The notes beneath the pieces were generated by a model. It did no database searches and was not told the DNA's origin. It was given only the letters and a program-made list of their open reading frames with translations. DNA of 64,000 nucleotides from Bryobacteraceae bacterium (lineage in GTDB: Bacteria; Acidobacteriota; Terriglobia; Bryobacterales; Bryobacteraceae): NCBI GenBank assembly GCA_025056865.1, contig JANWVO010000025.1, positions 62,001 through 126,000 on the forward strand. The letters are read 5' to 3'. The position numbers and the translations under genes are program-made. Below are positions 25,058 through 34,038 of this stretch, piece after piece; positions within the stretch are counted from its first letter, which is position 1; every line of letters starts with the position of its first letter.

Positions 25058-26239
25058 ATGCCCAAACGAATTGCTATCCTCACCGGCGGCGGCGACGTTC
25101 CCGGACTGAATGCTGTGATCAAGCAGGTCACCTATCGCGGCTGCGCGATGGGCTACGAGGTCATCGGCATCCGGCGCGGATGGGAGGGACTGACGCACCT
25201 GAACATGGACGATCCGGCCAGCGTGCAGCGCTACACGCTTCAGTTGACGCCGCTGAACACGCGCACCATCGACCGCACGGGCGGCACCTTCCTCCACTCC
25301 TCCCGCACGAACCCTGCCAAGATGAAGAGCCTGCCCGAACACCTGAAGGGCATGTCGTTCCCCACCCGGGAGACCGAGAAGGACGGGCAGAAGATCGTCA
25401 CCTATGACATCACCTCCGCCGTGCTCAAGAACCTAGAGCGGCTGGGCGCGGACACGGTGATCGCCATCGGCGGCGACGACACGCTCAGCTATGCGCGGCG
25501 CCTGCACGACGAGGGCGTGAAGATCATGGCCATCCCGAAGACGATGGACAACGACGTGCGCAACACCGAGTACTGCATCGGCTTCTCGACCGCCATCACC
25601 CGCGCCGACTCCGCCATCCAGCGCCAGCGCACCACCGTGGGCTCGCACGAGCGCATCGGCATCTTCCGCGTCTTCGGCCGCGACGCCGGCTTCACCGCCC
25701 TCTACACGGCCTATGTCACCAACATCCGCTGCGTCATCCCGGAATACAAGGTGAACCTTGAGAAGCTCATCCAGCTTCTGGTGGAAGACAAGCGCAACAA
25801 TCCGTCCAACTACTCGCTGGTGATCCTCTCCGAGGGCGCCGAGTGGGAGGGCTACCAGGTGAAGCACTACGGCGAGGCGGACGCCTACGGCCACCGCAAG
25901 AAGGCCAACGTCGGCGACGACCTTGCCGCCGAGATCAAGGCCCGCACGGGCGAAGAGACCATCGTCAGCGACCTGACCTACGACCTGCGCTCGGGCGATC
26001 CCGACTTCATCGACAAGATGGTCGCCTGCACCTTCGGCAACATGGCGATGGACGCGCTCGCCGAGGGCAAGAGCGGCCTGATGACCGGCATCGTCAACGG
26101 CTGCTACGATCTCGTCGAGATCCCCGATCCGAAGCTCGGGCCGCGCAAGGTGGACGTCGAGACGATGTACAACACCGAGCGCTACCGGCCCCGCTATGAC
26201 CACAAGCGCGGCCTGCCCGTCTTCCTCAGCAAGCTTTGA
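25058..26239 (+). CDS. 6-phosphofructokinase, probably pyrophosphate-dependent
   Basis: 393 aa of the PfkA superfamily: LTGGGDVPGLNAVIKQ at the N-terminus, GGDDTLSYARRL near 137 and PKTMDND near 160. ATP-dependent enzymes have GGDGS and PGTIDND at these sites; Asp in the first and Lys in the second are the classic PPi-PFK changes. I therefore infer reversible phosphorylation of fructose 6-phosphate by pyrophosphate. It heads an operon: its TGA overlaps the next ATG. A strong AGGAG precedes the start. Confidence 0.88.
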   Translation: MPKRIAILTGGGDVPGLNAVIKQVTYRGCAMGYEVIGIRRGWEGLTHLNMDDPASVQRYTLQLTPLNTRTIDRTGGTFLHSSRTNPAKMKSLPEHLKGMSFPTRETEKDGQKIVTYDITSAVLKNLERLGADTVIAIGGDDTLSYARRLHDEGVKIMAIPKTMDNDVRNTEYCIGFSTAITRADSAIQRQRTTVGSHERIGIFRVFGRDAGFTALYTAYVTNIRCVIPEYKVNLEKLIQLLVEDKRNNPSNYSLVILSEGAEWEGYQVKHYGEADAYGHRKKANVGDDLAAEIKARTGEETIVSDLTYDLRSGDPDFIDKMVACTFGNMAMDALAEGKSGLMTGIVNGCYDLVEIPDPKLGPRKVDVETMYNTERYRPRYDHKRGLPVFLSKL

Positions 26240-26886
26240 TGCGCTTTTTCGGGCGGTTTTTCCAGAACCGGAAGCCTCAACTGACGCCGGATCTCGCCGC
26301 CGAGATCCGGCGTTCGTTTGAGCAGGCGGCAGCCGACGAGGAGCATTTCCCTTCCTCCATCGATCCGCGCATCCTGCACGTGCGCGCGGTGATCGAAGGT
26401 GTGGGGCCCATCGGCGCAGGGGCGCGGGTGCTCGACGCGGGCTGCGGCAAGGGACGCTTCGCCGTGCATGTCGCCAACGCGTATCCGGGCGCCCTCGTCG
26501 TGGCGCTGGACCTTGCCTGCGCGATGCTGCGGTGCGCGCCGCCTCATCTGGGCCGGGTCGCCGGCTCCATGCTGGAGCTGCCGTTTCCGGATTCCTCCTT
26601 CGACGCCGCCTATGCGACCGAATCGCTCGAGCACGCCGTCGACATCGAACGCGCCGTCGGCGAGCTCTGCCGGGTGCTGAAGCCCGGGGGCCGGCTCGTC
26701 ATCATCGACAAGAACGCCCGCCATTGGGGTCGGCTGGAAACGCCGCCCTGGGAGAAGTGGTTCCGCGAGGAAGAACTGTTGCGCCTGCTCCGCCGCCATT
26801 GCCGCAGCGCCGCCTGCCGCCCCATCTCATACTGGGAAGACGTCGCTCCCGACGGGCTCTTCCTCTGCTGGATCGCCGTGAAATGA
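26239..26886 (+). CDS. SAM-dependent class I methyltransferase
   Basis: 215 aa. Motif I is VLDAGCGKGRFAVHVA, the acidic end of strand 2 is VVALDLA, and the post-I block is MLELPFPDSSFDAAYATESLEHAVD, the Methyltransf_11 pattern. A typical RVLKPGGRLVIIDK strand follows. The substrate is unknown. ATG at 26239 overlaps the upstream TGA (TGATG), and its own TGA overlaps the next start (ATGA), so it is translated with the phosphofructokinase and TIGR00300 genes. A short basic N-terminus precedes the domain. Confidence 0.85.
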   Translation: MRFFGRFFQNRKPQLTPDLAAEIRRSFEQAAADEEHFPSSIDPRILHVRAVIEGVGPIGAGARVLDAGCGKGRFAVHVANAYPGALVVALDLACAMLRCAPPHLGRVAGSMLELPFPDSSFDAAYATESLEHAVDIERAVGELCRVLKPGGRLVIIDKNARHWGRLETPPWEKWFREEELLRLLRRHCRSAACRPISYWEDVAPDGLFLCWIAVK

Positions 26887-28139
26887 CCATGAAAAGACAG
26901 ACGCCGCAACGATTCCAGGAAGTCGTCGAGGCCGAAGGCCACCTGATCGACTCCCACATCATGGAACAGATCTTCGACACCGTGATCGAGTATCACGGGC
27001 GCTTCGAGGTCGAACACTTCCACATCGGACGCACCAACGCCGATCCTTCGCGGCTGCGGCTGCGCGTCGAAGCTCCGGACCGCGCTTCCTTCGAGAAGAT
27101 GCTCAGCCAGCTCCACGCGCTCGGCTGCGCGCCGGTGGAGGAGCAGGACGCCGTGTTCGCGCGCGTCGAGCGCGACCGCTGCGCGCCAGAAGACTTCTAC
27201 TCCACCACCAACCACCGCACGCTGGTGCGGCGCGGAGGCCAGTGGCATGAGGTGCAGAACCAGCGCATGGACGCCGTCATCGTATGGGAAGACGGCCGGC
27301 CATGGGCGCGGCGGCTGCGCGACCTGAAGGCGGGCGACGAAATCGTCGTCGGCATGCGGGGCATCCGCGTGATCCCCGAGTCCAAGGAGCGCGACCGGCT
27401 CGCCTTCGCCTTCATGTCCAACGGCATCTCGAGCGAGCGGCAGGTGGAAACGGCCGTGCGGCAGACGGCGGCGCTCATCCGCCAGACGCTCGACTCCGGC
27501 CAACGCGTGGTCGTGGTGGCCGGGCCGGTGGTCGTGCACACCGGGGGAGGGAAGTGGCTGGCCTCGCTGATCCGCAAAGGCTATGTCAGCGCCCTGCTGG
27601 CTGGCAACGCCCTCGGCGTGCATGACATCGAATCGGCGCTGTTCGGCACATCGCTCGGCGTCCGTCTGGCCGACGGCCGTCAGGAGGAGCACGGCCACCG
27701 CAACCACATGCGGGCCATCAACCGCATCTACCATGCAGGCTCGGTGCGGGAGGCCGTGGCCCGCGGCGTGCTGAAGAAGGGCGTGCTGTATGAATGCATC
27801 GTGCATGGCGTGCCCTTCGTGCTCGCCGGCAGCCTCCGCGATGACGGCCCGCTGCCGGAGACGATCACCGACATGAACGCGGCGCAGGACGCTTATGCGG
27901 AGCAGCTCCGCGGGGCAGGGCTAGTGCTGTGCCTCGGCTCGATGCTGCACTCGATCGCCACCGGCAACATGCTGCCCGGCTGGGTGAAGACCGTCTGCGT
28001 CGACATCAACCCCGCCGTAGTCACCAAGCTCGGCGACCGCGGCACCGGACAGGCCGTCGGCGTGGTCACCGACGTGGGGATTTTCCTCGAACAGCTCGAC
28101 CGGCATCTGCCGGAAAACCGCCGCCAGGAGAAAGAGTGA
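26883..28139 (+). CDS. TIGR00300 / LOR-SDH domain protein, possible ornithine cyclodeaminase
   Basis: 418 aa. It matches the family found as a stand-alone protein in archaea and as the C-terminal part of cyanobacterial AgrE/ArgZ, sometimes named for lysine-ketoglutarate reductase/saccharopine dehydrogenase homology. Characteristic pieces are GHLIDSHIMEQIFDTV, DFYSTTNHRTLVRR, GPVVVHTGGGKWLASLI and LAGNALGVHDIE. An archaeal member has been reported to convert ornithine to proline. It lacks the arginine-dihydrolase domain of AgrE. Start ATG at 26883 overlaps the methyltransferase stop; ATG at 26889 is an alternative. Confidence 0.75.
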   Translation: MTMKRQTPQRFQEVVEAEGHLIDSHIMEQIFDTVIEYHGRFEVEHFHIGRTNADPSRLRLRVEAPDRASFEKMLSQLHALGCAPVEEQDAVFARVERDRCAPEDFYSTTNHRTLVRRGGQWHEVQNQRMDAVIVWEDGRPWARRLRDLKAGDEIVVGMRGIRVIPESKERDRLAFAFMSNGISSERQVETAVRQTAALIRQTLDSGQRVVVVAGPVVVHTGGGKWLASLIRKGYVSALLAGNALGVHDIESALFGTSLGVRLADGRQEEHGHRNHMRAINRIYHAGSVREAVARGVLKKGVLYECIVHGVPFVLAGSLRDDGPLPETITDMNAAQDAYAEQLRGAGLVLCLGSMLHSIATGNMLPGWVKTVCVDINPAVVTKLGDRGTGQAVGVVTDVGIFLEQLDRHLPENRRQEKE

Positions 28140-28561
28140 TGCCGAAACAGAAACAGCAGAAGTTGTACACCGACGAACATGCCGCTTCCGGCGTTTCCGC
28201 GCCGCTGCCGGAGATCGAGTGCTGGCCGAACCAGTTTCCGCAGCGCGACTACTGGATCGAGATCAGCTCGCCGGAGTTCACCAGCGTCTGCCCGCGCACC
28301 GGCCTGCCCGACCACGGAACGATCACCATCCGCTACGTGCCGGACCGGCTGTGCCTGGAGCTGAAGTCGCTGAAGATGTACCTCCTTGCCTACCGCAACA
28401 TGGGCATCTTCCAGGAGAACGCGGTGAACCGCATTCTTGAGGACTGCGTGAAAGCCTGCCGGCCGCGCGAGATGACCGTCACCGGCGAATTCACGCCCCG
28501 GGGCGGCATCTACACCACCATCTCTGCCGACTACGTGCGGGGCAAGCGGACCCGGAAATAG
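28139..28561 (+). CDS. queF: NADPH-dependent 7-cyano-7-deazaguanine reductase (preQ1 synthase)
   Basis: 140 aa, the short unimodular (YkvM-type) QueF. The catalytic Cys is in TSVCPRTGLPD near residue 50. The QueF motif LELKSLKMYLLAYRN binds NADPH, and the His/Glu substrate region follows in the conserved GIFQENAVNRILEDC block. It reduces preQ0 to preQ1 in queuosine biosynthesis. The start overlaps the TIGR00300 stop (TGATG). No other que gene is nearby. Confidence 0.95.
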   Translation: MPKQKQQKLYTDEHAASGVSAPLPEIECWPNQFPQRDYWIEISSPEFTSVCPRTGLPDHGTITIRYVPDRLCLELKSLKMYLLAYRNMGIFQENAVNRILEDCVKACRPREMTVTGEFTPRGGIYTTISADYVRGKRTRK

Positions 28562-28585
28562 CTTGGTGCCGGAACGCGCCGCTCC

Positions 28586-31330
28586 TCAACGCAGTGCCCC
28601 GGCGGGTTCGCCGGCGCCTGCCAGCTCCCGGTACAGCGCTGCCTGCCGGCGCGCGATGATATCCCAACTGTAACGAGCCTCCGCCTTGCGCCGTGCAGCC
28701 CGGCCCAGCTCCATCCTTCTTGCCGGATTCGCGAACAGCTCCAGAACGGCCTCGGCCATGCCGCGCACGGTCGGCACCACCAGCGCCTCGGCGCCCGGCT
28801 CGATCTCCAGACCGTGCACCGCAGCAGGAGTAGCCACGATCGCCTTGCCCATCGCCATCGCCTCCAGGATCTTGATGTTCGTGCCGGCGGAGGCCAGCAA
28901 AGGGGCCACAACGATCTCCGCCCGTGCATACGCGGGGCGCACGTCCGCCACGAAAGCCTCCCACTCGATCTGCGGATCGTGGAGGTCTATGTGCACGCGG
29001 TCCTTGTGCAGATCGAGATAAAGATCCGGATCCTTTCCGGAGATCACGTGGAGAGTGGCGCCTGCCTCGCGCAGCCGCGGCCAGACCTCGCGCAGAAATG
29101 CCTCCAGCCCCAGCAGGTTCGGAAGATGCGCGAACGATCCGATGAAGAGCAGCCGGCGCGGATCAGGTTCGCAGGCTGCCGGACGGAATCGCCCCACGTC
29201 GACGCCGTTCTCGATCACCACGACCCGCCGTGCGCCCTCCACCATCTCCGCATCCCGCCGCGACATCGCCACCACGCAATCCACCCTGCGCCAGAGTTCG
29301 CGCTCGAAGCGCTCCCACCGCTGGCACTGCTGGCGCGCTTCCCAGGAGCCCGTCTCCGCCACGAGCTGCCGGTAGAGATCCAGCGTGATGTCGTGCTCCA
29401 CAAGCACAGTCGGGACGCCCTCGCAATCCTCGGCGTACAGGCCCATCTGCGTGAATTCCATCTGCACAAGATCCGGGCGGTGGCGCCGCAGCGCCAGCCG
29501 GAGCGCCGCGTGGAACGCAGGCTCGTCATGCTCCTCCACCGCCTCGGGCCGGGCTGTCATCGGGCGGAGATGCGAGCCCTCGCGCTCGACAAGGATCACC
29601 TCCGTGCAGATTTCGAGCGCCTCGGGAGGCGGCGGCGTCAATTTCGTGCAGAACGCGATGAGCACCTGGTCGAATTCGTCCGCAGCGCGGCGCATCAGGT
29701 TGTACATGCGGACCGCGCCTCCGTGCGAAAGCGGCCAGGGCGAATGGGCGGTCAAAACAAAAACCAGCGGTCTTGCCGGGTTCCGGCGCCTGCCGGGGAA
29801 CGCCGCGATGGCGCCTGAACCGGCAGCCAGGATCTCCGCTTCTGGGAAGCGCGCCGGCGGCAGCCTGCGGACATGGCTGATGGCGCGGCAGGCGGCGCGG
29901 AGAGCGAAGATCGCCCAAGGCTGCGGCGGCTCCTGCGCGGCGTGCCAGTTCAGCCGGTCCACGGCTTCCCGCCACAGACGGCGGAACAGGCGGGCATCGC
30001 CAATGCTGCGGACGAGAAACCGCAGGTAGTTGATCTCCGTGTATGTCTGAAGGTCGACTTCACGGTAGAAACGCGAAGTCGTAGCCCGGTGGTAGTGGAT
30101 GACGCGCGAGGCGGAGACGAATACCGACGGCCAGCCCTGCCGCCAGGCGCGGAAACCCAGATCGAGATCCTCCGCATACGCCGGCGCCAATGCTTCATCC
30201 AGCCCGCCCAGCGCGCGCAGTTTCGCCGTATCGAACAGCGAACAGCCCCCGCTGCCATACAGCACAGGGGTCAGATTTTCGCCATCCAGGGCTTCGATGC
30301 AGTGGACGGGGAAGTCCGGCCTTGCGCGCTTCCGGCGCCAAACCGCCTTGCCGGTCTCCTCGCGCCGCTTGCCTGGCGGAAAGAAAATCTGGGCCGTGGC
30401 GCAGAACAGATCCGGAACTTCGCCAAAGGCGCGAAGCAGCGGCGCAAGGAAGCCCGGCTCTGGTTCCATGTCGTTGTTCAGAAAAAGAACGTGGCGGAAA
30501 CGGGCCCGCACGATGCCCCGGTTGACAGCGGCAGCGAAGCTCAGCGGCCGGGCGGACTCTGCAAGGATCACTTCCGGGTGGTTCTCCGCCAGCCATGCCG
30601 CCGTGCCGTCGGCGCTACCGTTGTCGCAGACGATGATCTCTCCCGGGCACCCCTCCAGTTCGCGGCGGAGCCGCGGCAGGAGCTTTTCGAGCAGGGCCCG
30701 GCCGTCGCGTGAAGGAATGATGACGGATACGCCCTCGGCGAGGGAATTCGCGGCTGGCACGGCGGCAGGGGGACCCTCTGGCAGGAGGCGCTTGCGGAGC
30801 GCCGCCAGAAGTCCTGACCAGCGGGCCAGCATCGCGAGCGCCGGCCGGACATACGCTGACGGATGCCGGATCCGCCACAACTGGGTGTAAAGCCAGCCGC
30901 CGGGATGCGTCTGATGGTGGACCCACTCCCGCAGGCGCCACCAGAGCCAGCGCAGCGCCTGCGCCGCGTCGCGCGGCCTCAGCGCAAAGTGGTTGAGATC
31001 TTCGCTGAAAAGCAGCAGCCGCCCGCGGGCAATCCACAGCGCGGCAGCGCGCATCGGCCAGTATGGTAGCCGGCGCTCCAGAACCAGCGCCGCCCACGCC
31101 AGTTGCCGGCCCCGCAGTTCACTTCGGATGCGGGCGATGTTCTGGCGGAGAGTTCGCTTCGGGTACCAGGGGATCCATTTGGTGCAGGCCGAATCGCGCG
31201 GGGGAGGGAACTCTGCCACGAGCACCAGATCGGCCTCCGGCAGGACCTGCCGGAAGCTCTCCAGAAATGGGGCGGCACGTGTCTCCCAGGTCGATGCGAA
31301 GGCCAGCAGGACGGGGCGCGGCGCAGACAA
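28586..31330 (-). CDS. Two-domain glycosyltransferase (GT2 plus GT4)
   Basis: 914 aa. After a ~190-residue N-terminal region rich in Trp and Arg with no recognised family comes a GT-A GT2 domain (~200-460): SVIIPSRDGRALLEKL, IIVCDNGSADGTA, LFLNNDMEPEPGF and GGLDEALAPAYAEDLDLG. A GT-B GT4 domain fills ~530-900: HSPWPLSHGGAVRMYNL, LLFIGSFAHLPNLLGLEAFL, and ASAGTNIKILEAMAMGKAIVA. Such fusions build surface polysaccharide. The start is TTG at 31330, one base after the stop of the preceding gene, with no clear ribosome site, so it probably depends on coupling. Confidence 0.88.
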   Translation of the reverse strand: MSAPRPVLLAFASTWETRAAPFLESFRQVLPEADLVLVAEFPPPRDSACTKWIPWYPKRTLRQNIARIRSELRGRQLAWAALVLERRLPYWPMRAAALWIARGRLLLFSEDLNHFALRPRDAAQALRWLWWRLREWVHHQTHPGGWLYTQLWRIRHPSAYVRPALAMLARWSGLLAALRKRLLPEGPPAAVPAANSLAEGVSVIIPSRDGRALLEKLLPRLRRELEGCPGEIIVCDNGSADGTAAWLAENHPEVILAESARPLSFAAAVNRGIVRARFRHVLFLNNDMEPEPGFLAPLLRAFGEVPDLFCATAQIFFPPGKRREETGKAVWRRKRARPDFPVHCIEALDGENLTPVLYGSGGCSLFDTAKLRALGGLDEALAPAYAEDLDLGFRAWRQGWPSVFVSASRVIHYHRATTSRFYREVDLQTYTEINYLRFLVRSIGDARLFRRLWREAVDRLNWHAAQEPPQPWAIFALRAACRAISHVRRLPPARFPEAEILAAGSGAIAAFPGRRRNPARPLVFVLTAHSPWPLSHGGAVRMYNLMRRAADEFDQVLIAFCTKLTPPPPEALEICTEVILVEREGSHLRPMTARPEAVEEHDEPAFHAALRLALRRHRPDLVQMEFTQMGLYAEDCEGVPTVLVEHDITLDLYRQLVAETGSWEARQQCQRWERFERELWRRVDCVVAMSRRDAEMVEGARRVVVIENGVDVGRFRPAACEPDPRRLLFIGSFAHLPNLLGLEAFLREVWPRLREAGATLHVISGKDPDLYLDLHKDRVHIDLHDPQIEWEAFVADVRPAYARAEIVVAPLLASAGTNIKILEAMAMGKAIVATPAAVHGLEIEPGAEALVVPTVRGMAEAVLELFANPARRMELGRAARRKAEARYSWDIIARRQAALYRELAGAGEPAGALR

Positions 31331-31331
31331 G

Positions 31332-32444
31332 TCAGATCAGCCTGTGCCAGGCGGTCCGGAGGCCGCCGTTGCAGTATTCGTCCCACATCGCCAGCGCCTG
31401 CATGCCAAACACTGTCGATACCGGGTTGGCGTAGTTGGTTGGAGCGCCATGCAGGGCGCCGAAATTGAATCCGCCACTCATGGGGCCGCCGCCTTCCATC
31501 TGGAAGGAAGCGAGGCGCATGGCCTCCTCCTCCGCCGCAGCCTCGTCGATCCGTTCGATGCCAAGGGCGTCCGCCCACAGCCGGATGCGAAGAAGCTGGG
31601 CGTTGACATCGGACCGCTCGAACTCGGGACGGATCCGGCGGAGTTCCGACCCGGTGAATGCGATCCCCTCCCGCAGAGCCTCCCGGACGCGGGCGTCTTC
31701 CGGACGCGCGAACAGGCCCTCCAGGAAATAGCAGTAGGCGTGGAGGCGATCCATGCGGGCGCGGTCGTCCGGCGCGGCGTCGACAAAGGAGCGGTGCGTG
31801 GCCAGCGCAAGCTCAAGCGCCTTATCGAAAGCAGGCCGGTAGCGGGCGTCTCCCGCAATGTCTGCGAGATCCAGCCAGGCCAGGGCGGACTTCAGTTGAT
31901 AGCACCCGCTGGAGCGCGACCAGCGGCCGTCCCGGTCGGCGGGTTCCTTCGAGGGGAGGCGGAGCACAGGATGGATGTCTCGGCAGTTGAGAAAATCCCG
32001 TTCCATCGCCTCGGCGCAGGCGCGTGCGATGTCCAGATAACGGGCCGTTCCCGTGGCGCGCCAGAGGCGCAGCAGGCCGCGGGCGATAATGCCGTTGTCG
32101 AAGAAGAAGGTCAGAGGCTCGGCGCCATCGCCCAGGGGCCACTCGAAAGGCATTGCGGCGCAGGATGCGTCCCATGCGCGGCAAAGGAAGTCGCCCGATT
32201 TTCGGGCCGCATCCAAGAAGCGGACTTCCCCGCTGCGCTCGTGGAGTTCCACGAGCGCCGACACGGCATAGCCGGTGATCTCCGTGGAGACGCGCGCGTT
32301 GCGGCGCTCGGCGATCCAATGGTATCGCGCGACACCGCCCTGCGGCTCCTGAATGCCCGACCCAAGCAGCCATTCGCCCGCCCGCAGGCAGGCAGGCGAG
32401 CACGCCGCCGTCTGAATCCCCGTTGCTGTTGACACTCGTCTCAC
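31332..32444 (-). CDS. Helical-barrel protein of unknown function, glycosidase-like
   Basis: 370 aa of amphipathic helices with spaced aromatic residues (FFFDNGIIARGLLRLWRATG, YQLKSALAWLDLADIAGD, LHAYCYFLEGLFARPEDA). This is the look of a six-hairpin (alpha/alpha)6 barrel, as in several glycoside hydrolases and epimerases. No catalytic motif is certain and there is no signal peptide. It directly precedes the two-domain glycosyltransferase gene, so a role in polysaccharide metabolism is likely. The start is GTG at 32444, or GTG at 32435, which has GGTGAG four bases upstream. Confidence 0.6.
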   Translation of the reverse strand: MRRVSTATGIQTAACSPACLRAGEWLLGSGIQEPQGGVARYHWIAERRNARVSTEITGYAVSALVELHERSGEVRFLDAARKSGDFLCRAWDASCAAMPFEWPLGDGAEPLTFFFDNGIIARGLLRLWRATGTARYLDIARACAEAMERDFLNCRDIHPVLRLPSKEPADRDGRWSRSSGCYQLKSALAWLDLADIAGDARYRPAFDKALELALATHRSFVDAAPDDRARMDRLHAYCYFLEGLFARPEDARVREALREGIAFTGSELRRIRPEFERSDVNAQLLRIRLWADALGIERIDEAAAEEEAMRLASFQMEGGGPMSGGFNFGALHGAPTNYANPVSTVFGMQALAMWDEYCNGGLRTAWHRLI

Positions 32445-32560
32445 CCCGGCCGAGGCACGATCAAGCTCTCAGGATAGAGGATCTGCGCGGCCATGCGCCA
32501 CTAGGCAGCGTCCTGGCGGTATCCTCCGGCAGTACTGGCCACCCGCGCCGGCCGCTCGGG

Positions 32561-33124
32561 TCACTGTCCTCTCTTCCATTTGATGTTGCATCCTGCGCTC
32601 GGGCGTTGATTTGTGGGCACGGGGTGCCCTTCCAGCACGGCATCGATCGCCGCGCGGAGGTCGCGGCCGGTCACCGGCCTGCCATTGCCCGGCCGGCTGT
32701 CGTCGAGCTGCCCGCGGTAGACCAGCTTCCGCTCAGCGTCATAGAGGAAGAAATCCGGCGTGCAGGCCGCTTCGAAGGCGCGGGCCACTTGCTGCGTCTC
32801 GTCGTAGCAGTACGGGAATGGAAAGCCGGCCTGGAGCGCCTGTTCCTTTAGGCTCTCTGGCGCGTCTTCCGGATAGCTGATGGCATCGTTGGACGAGATG
32901 GCGATGATGCCGAGCGGCTTGTCAGCATAATCCCGCCCCAGGCGCGCCAGCTCCTGCTCGACATGCTTCACATAGGGGCAGTGGCGGCAGATGAACATGA
33001 CCAGCAGCGCTTTGCGGTCCGAGTAATCGGCGGGCGAAATTATGCGTCCGCTGACTACGTCCGGCAGCGAGAACGTCGGCAACGGAGTGCCCAGTTCCTT
33101 CATCGTGGATTCCGTCAGAGCCAT
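32561..33124 (-). CDS. Thioredoxin-fold redox protein (AhpC/TSA-like)
   Basis: 187 aa. FSLPDVVSGRIISPADY at the start and MFICRHCPYVKHVEQELARL give a thioredoxin-like fold with a CxxC (CRHC) active site. ACTPDFFLYD supplies the cis-proline, and VYRGQLDD follows. There is no signal peptide, so it is cytoplasmic. The group is usually annotated only as thioredoxin-family protein; it may reduce peroxides or disulfides. GGAGG lies seven bases before ATG. The C-terminal tail (CNIKWKRGQ) contains an extra Cys. Confidence 0.85.
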   Translation of the reverse strand: MALTESTMKELGTPLPTFSLPDVVSGRIISPADYSDRKALLVMFICRHCPYVKHVEQELARLGRDYADKPLGIIAISSNDAISYPEDAPESLKEQALQAGFPFPYCYDETQQVARAFEAACTPDFFLYDAERKLVYRGQLDDSRPGNGRPVTGRDLRAAIDAVLEGHPVPTNQRPSAGCNIKWKRGQ

Positions 33125-33171
33125 CTTCTTGCCTCCATGGGAGCGGGAAGGTTCGGGACAGAATGCGCCCC

Positions 33172-33205
33172 TGCCGCACGCGTCCTGCCCAGGGCAGGTG
33201 CGGCA
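33172..33205 (-). other. Two-part inverted repeat after the slipin-NfeD operon
   Basis: TGCCGCA pairs with TGCGGCA, and inside it CCTGC pairs with GCAGG. It lies ~50 bases past the slipin stop. There is no T run; possibly an mRNA 3' stabiliser or factor-dependent terminator. Confidence 0.4.
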
Positions 33206-33256
33206 CAGTCACCAGTTTAACGGCTGCGGCGCAGGCGGCGGCGCATGCCGCGGGCC

Positions 33257-34018
33257 TCAGTCCTTGCGCGCCTCGAGCGCCGACTTGACTCCGGAGATGA
33301 TATCGATCGGCAGCGGGAACACGACCGTCGTGTTCTTCTCCGAGCCAATCTCAATCAGCGTTTGCAGATAGCGGAGCTGGATGGCGACGGGCTCCTTCTG
33401 GATGACGGAAGCGGCCATGGCCAGCTTCTCCGCGGCGGCGTACTCGCCTTCGGCGTGGATGATCTTGGCCCGGCGCTCGCGCTCGGCCTCGGCCTGCCGC
33501 GCGATGGCGCGGACCATTGTGTCAGGCAGATCCACCTGCTTGACTTCCACCTTGACGACCTTCACGCCCCAGGGGTCGGTGTCCTGGTCAAGCACCGATT
33601 GCAGCCGCATGTTCAGCTTCTCGCGCTGGCTGAGGAGTTCGTCCAGCTCCACTTCGCCGAGGATGCTGCGCAGCGTCGTCTGCGCAAGCTGCGACGTGGC
33701 GTAAAGGTAGTTGGAAACTTCGAGCACGGCCTTCTGCGGATCCACCACGCGGAAGAAAACCACCGCATTCACTTTCACGGTGACGTTGTCCCGCGTGACG
33801 ATATCCTGCGGCGGCACGTCGAGCGTCTCGATGCGCAGGGACACGCGCACCATCCGGTCGATCGGCTGGAACACCAGGATGAAGCCTGGCCCTTTGGGCT
33901 TCGGCAGCACGCGTCCCAGGCGGAAGATGACGCCGCGCTCGTACTCGTTCAGGATCTTGATGGCGCTCAGCAGGTAGAGGATCAGGATGAACAGGACGAT
34001 CATCGGGACGGGAAGCAT
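33257..34018 (-). CDS. Slipin family SPFH/band 7 membrane protein (prokaryotic stomatin)
   Basis: 253 aa. One N-terminal transmembrane helix ([15 protein letters not shown]) precedes the SPFH domain: [34 protein letters not shown] and [24 protein letters not shown] charged helix and oligomerisation tail follow. Slipins assemble membrane microdomains and are substrates and partners of NfeD proteases, whose gene lies just upstream. AAGGAG six bases before ATG gives a strong start 20 bases after the nfeD stop. Confidence 0.93.
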   Translation of the reverse strand: MLPVPMIVLFILILYLLSAIKILNEYERGVIFRLGRVLPKPKGPGFILVFQPIDRMVRVSLRIETLDVPPQDIVTRDNVTVKVNAVVFFRVVDPQKAVLEVSNYLYATSQLAQTTLRSILGEVELDELLSQREKLNMRLQSVLDQDTDPWGVKVVKVEVKQVDLPDTMVRAIARQAEAERERRAKIIHAEGEYAAAEKLAMAASVIQKEPVAIQLRYLQTLIEIGSEKNTTVVFPLPIDIISGVKSALEARKD

Positions 34019-34038
34019 GGCAATCTCCTTTTCTGCGC

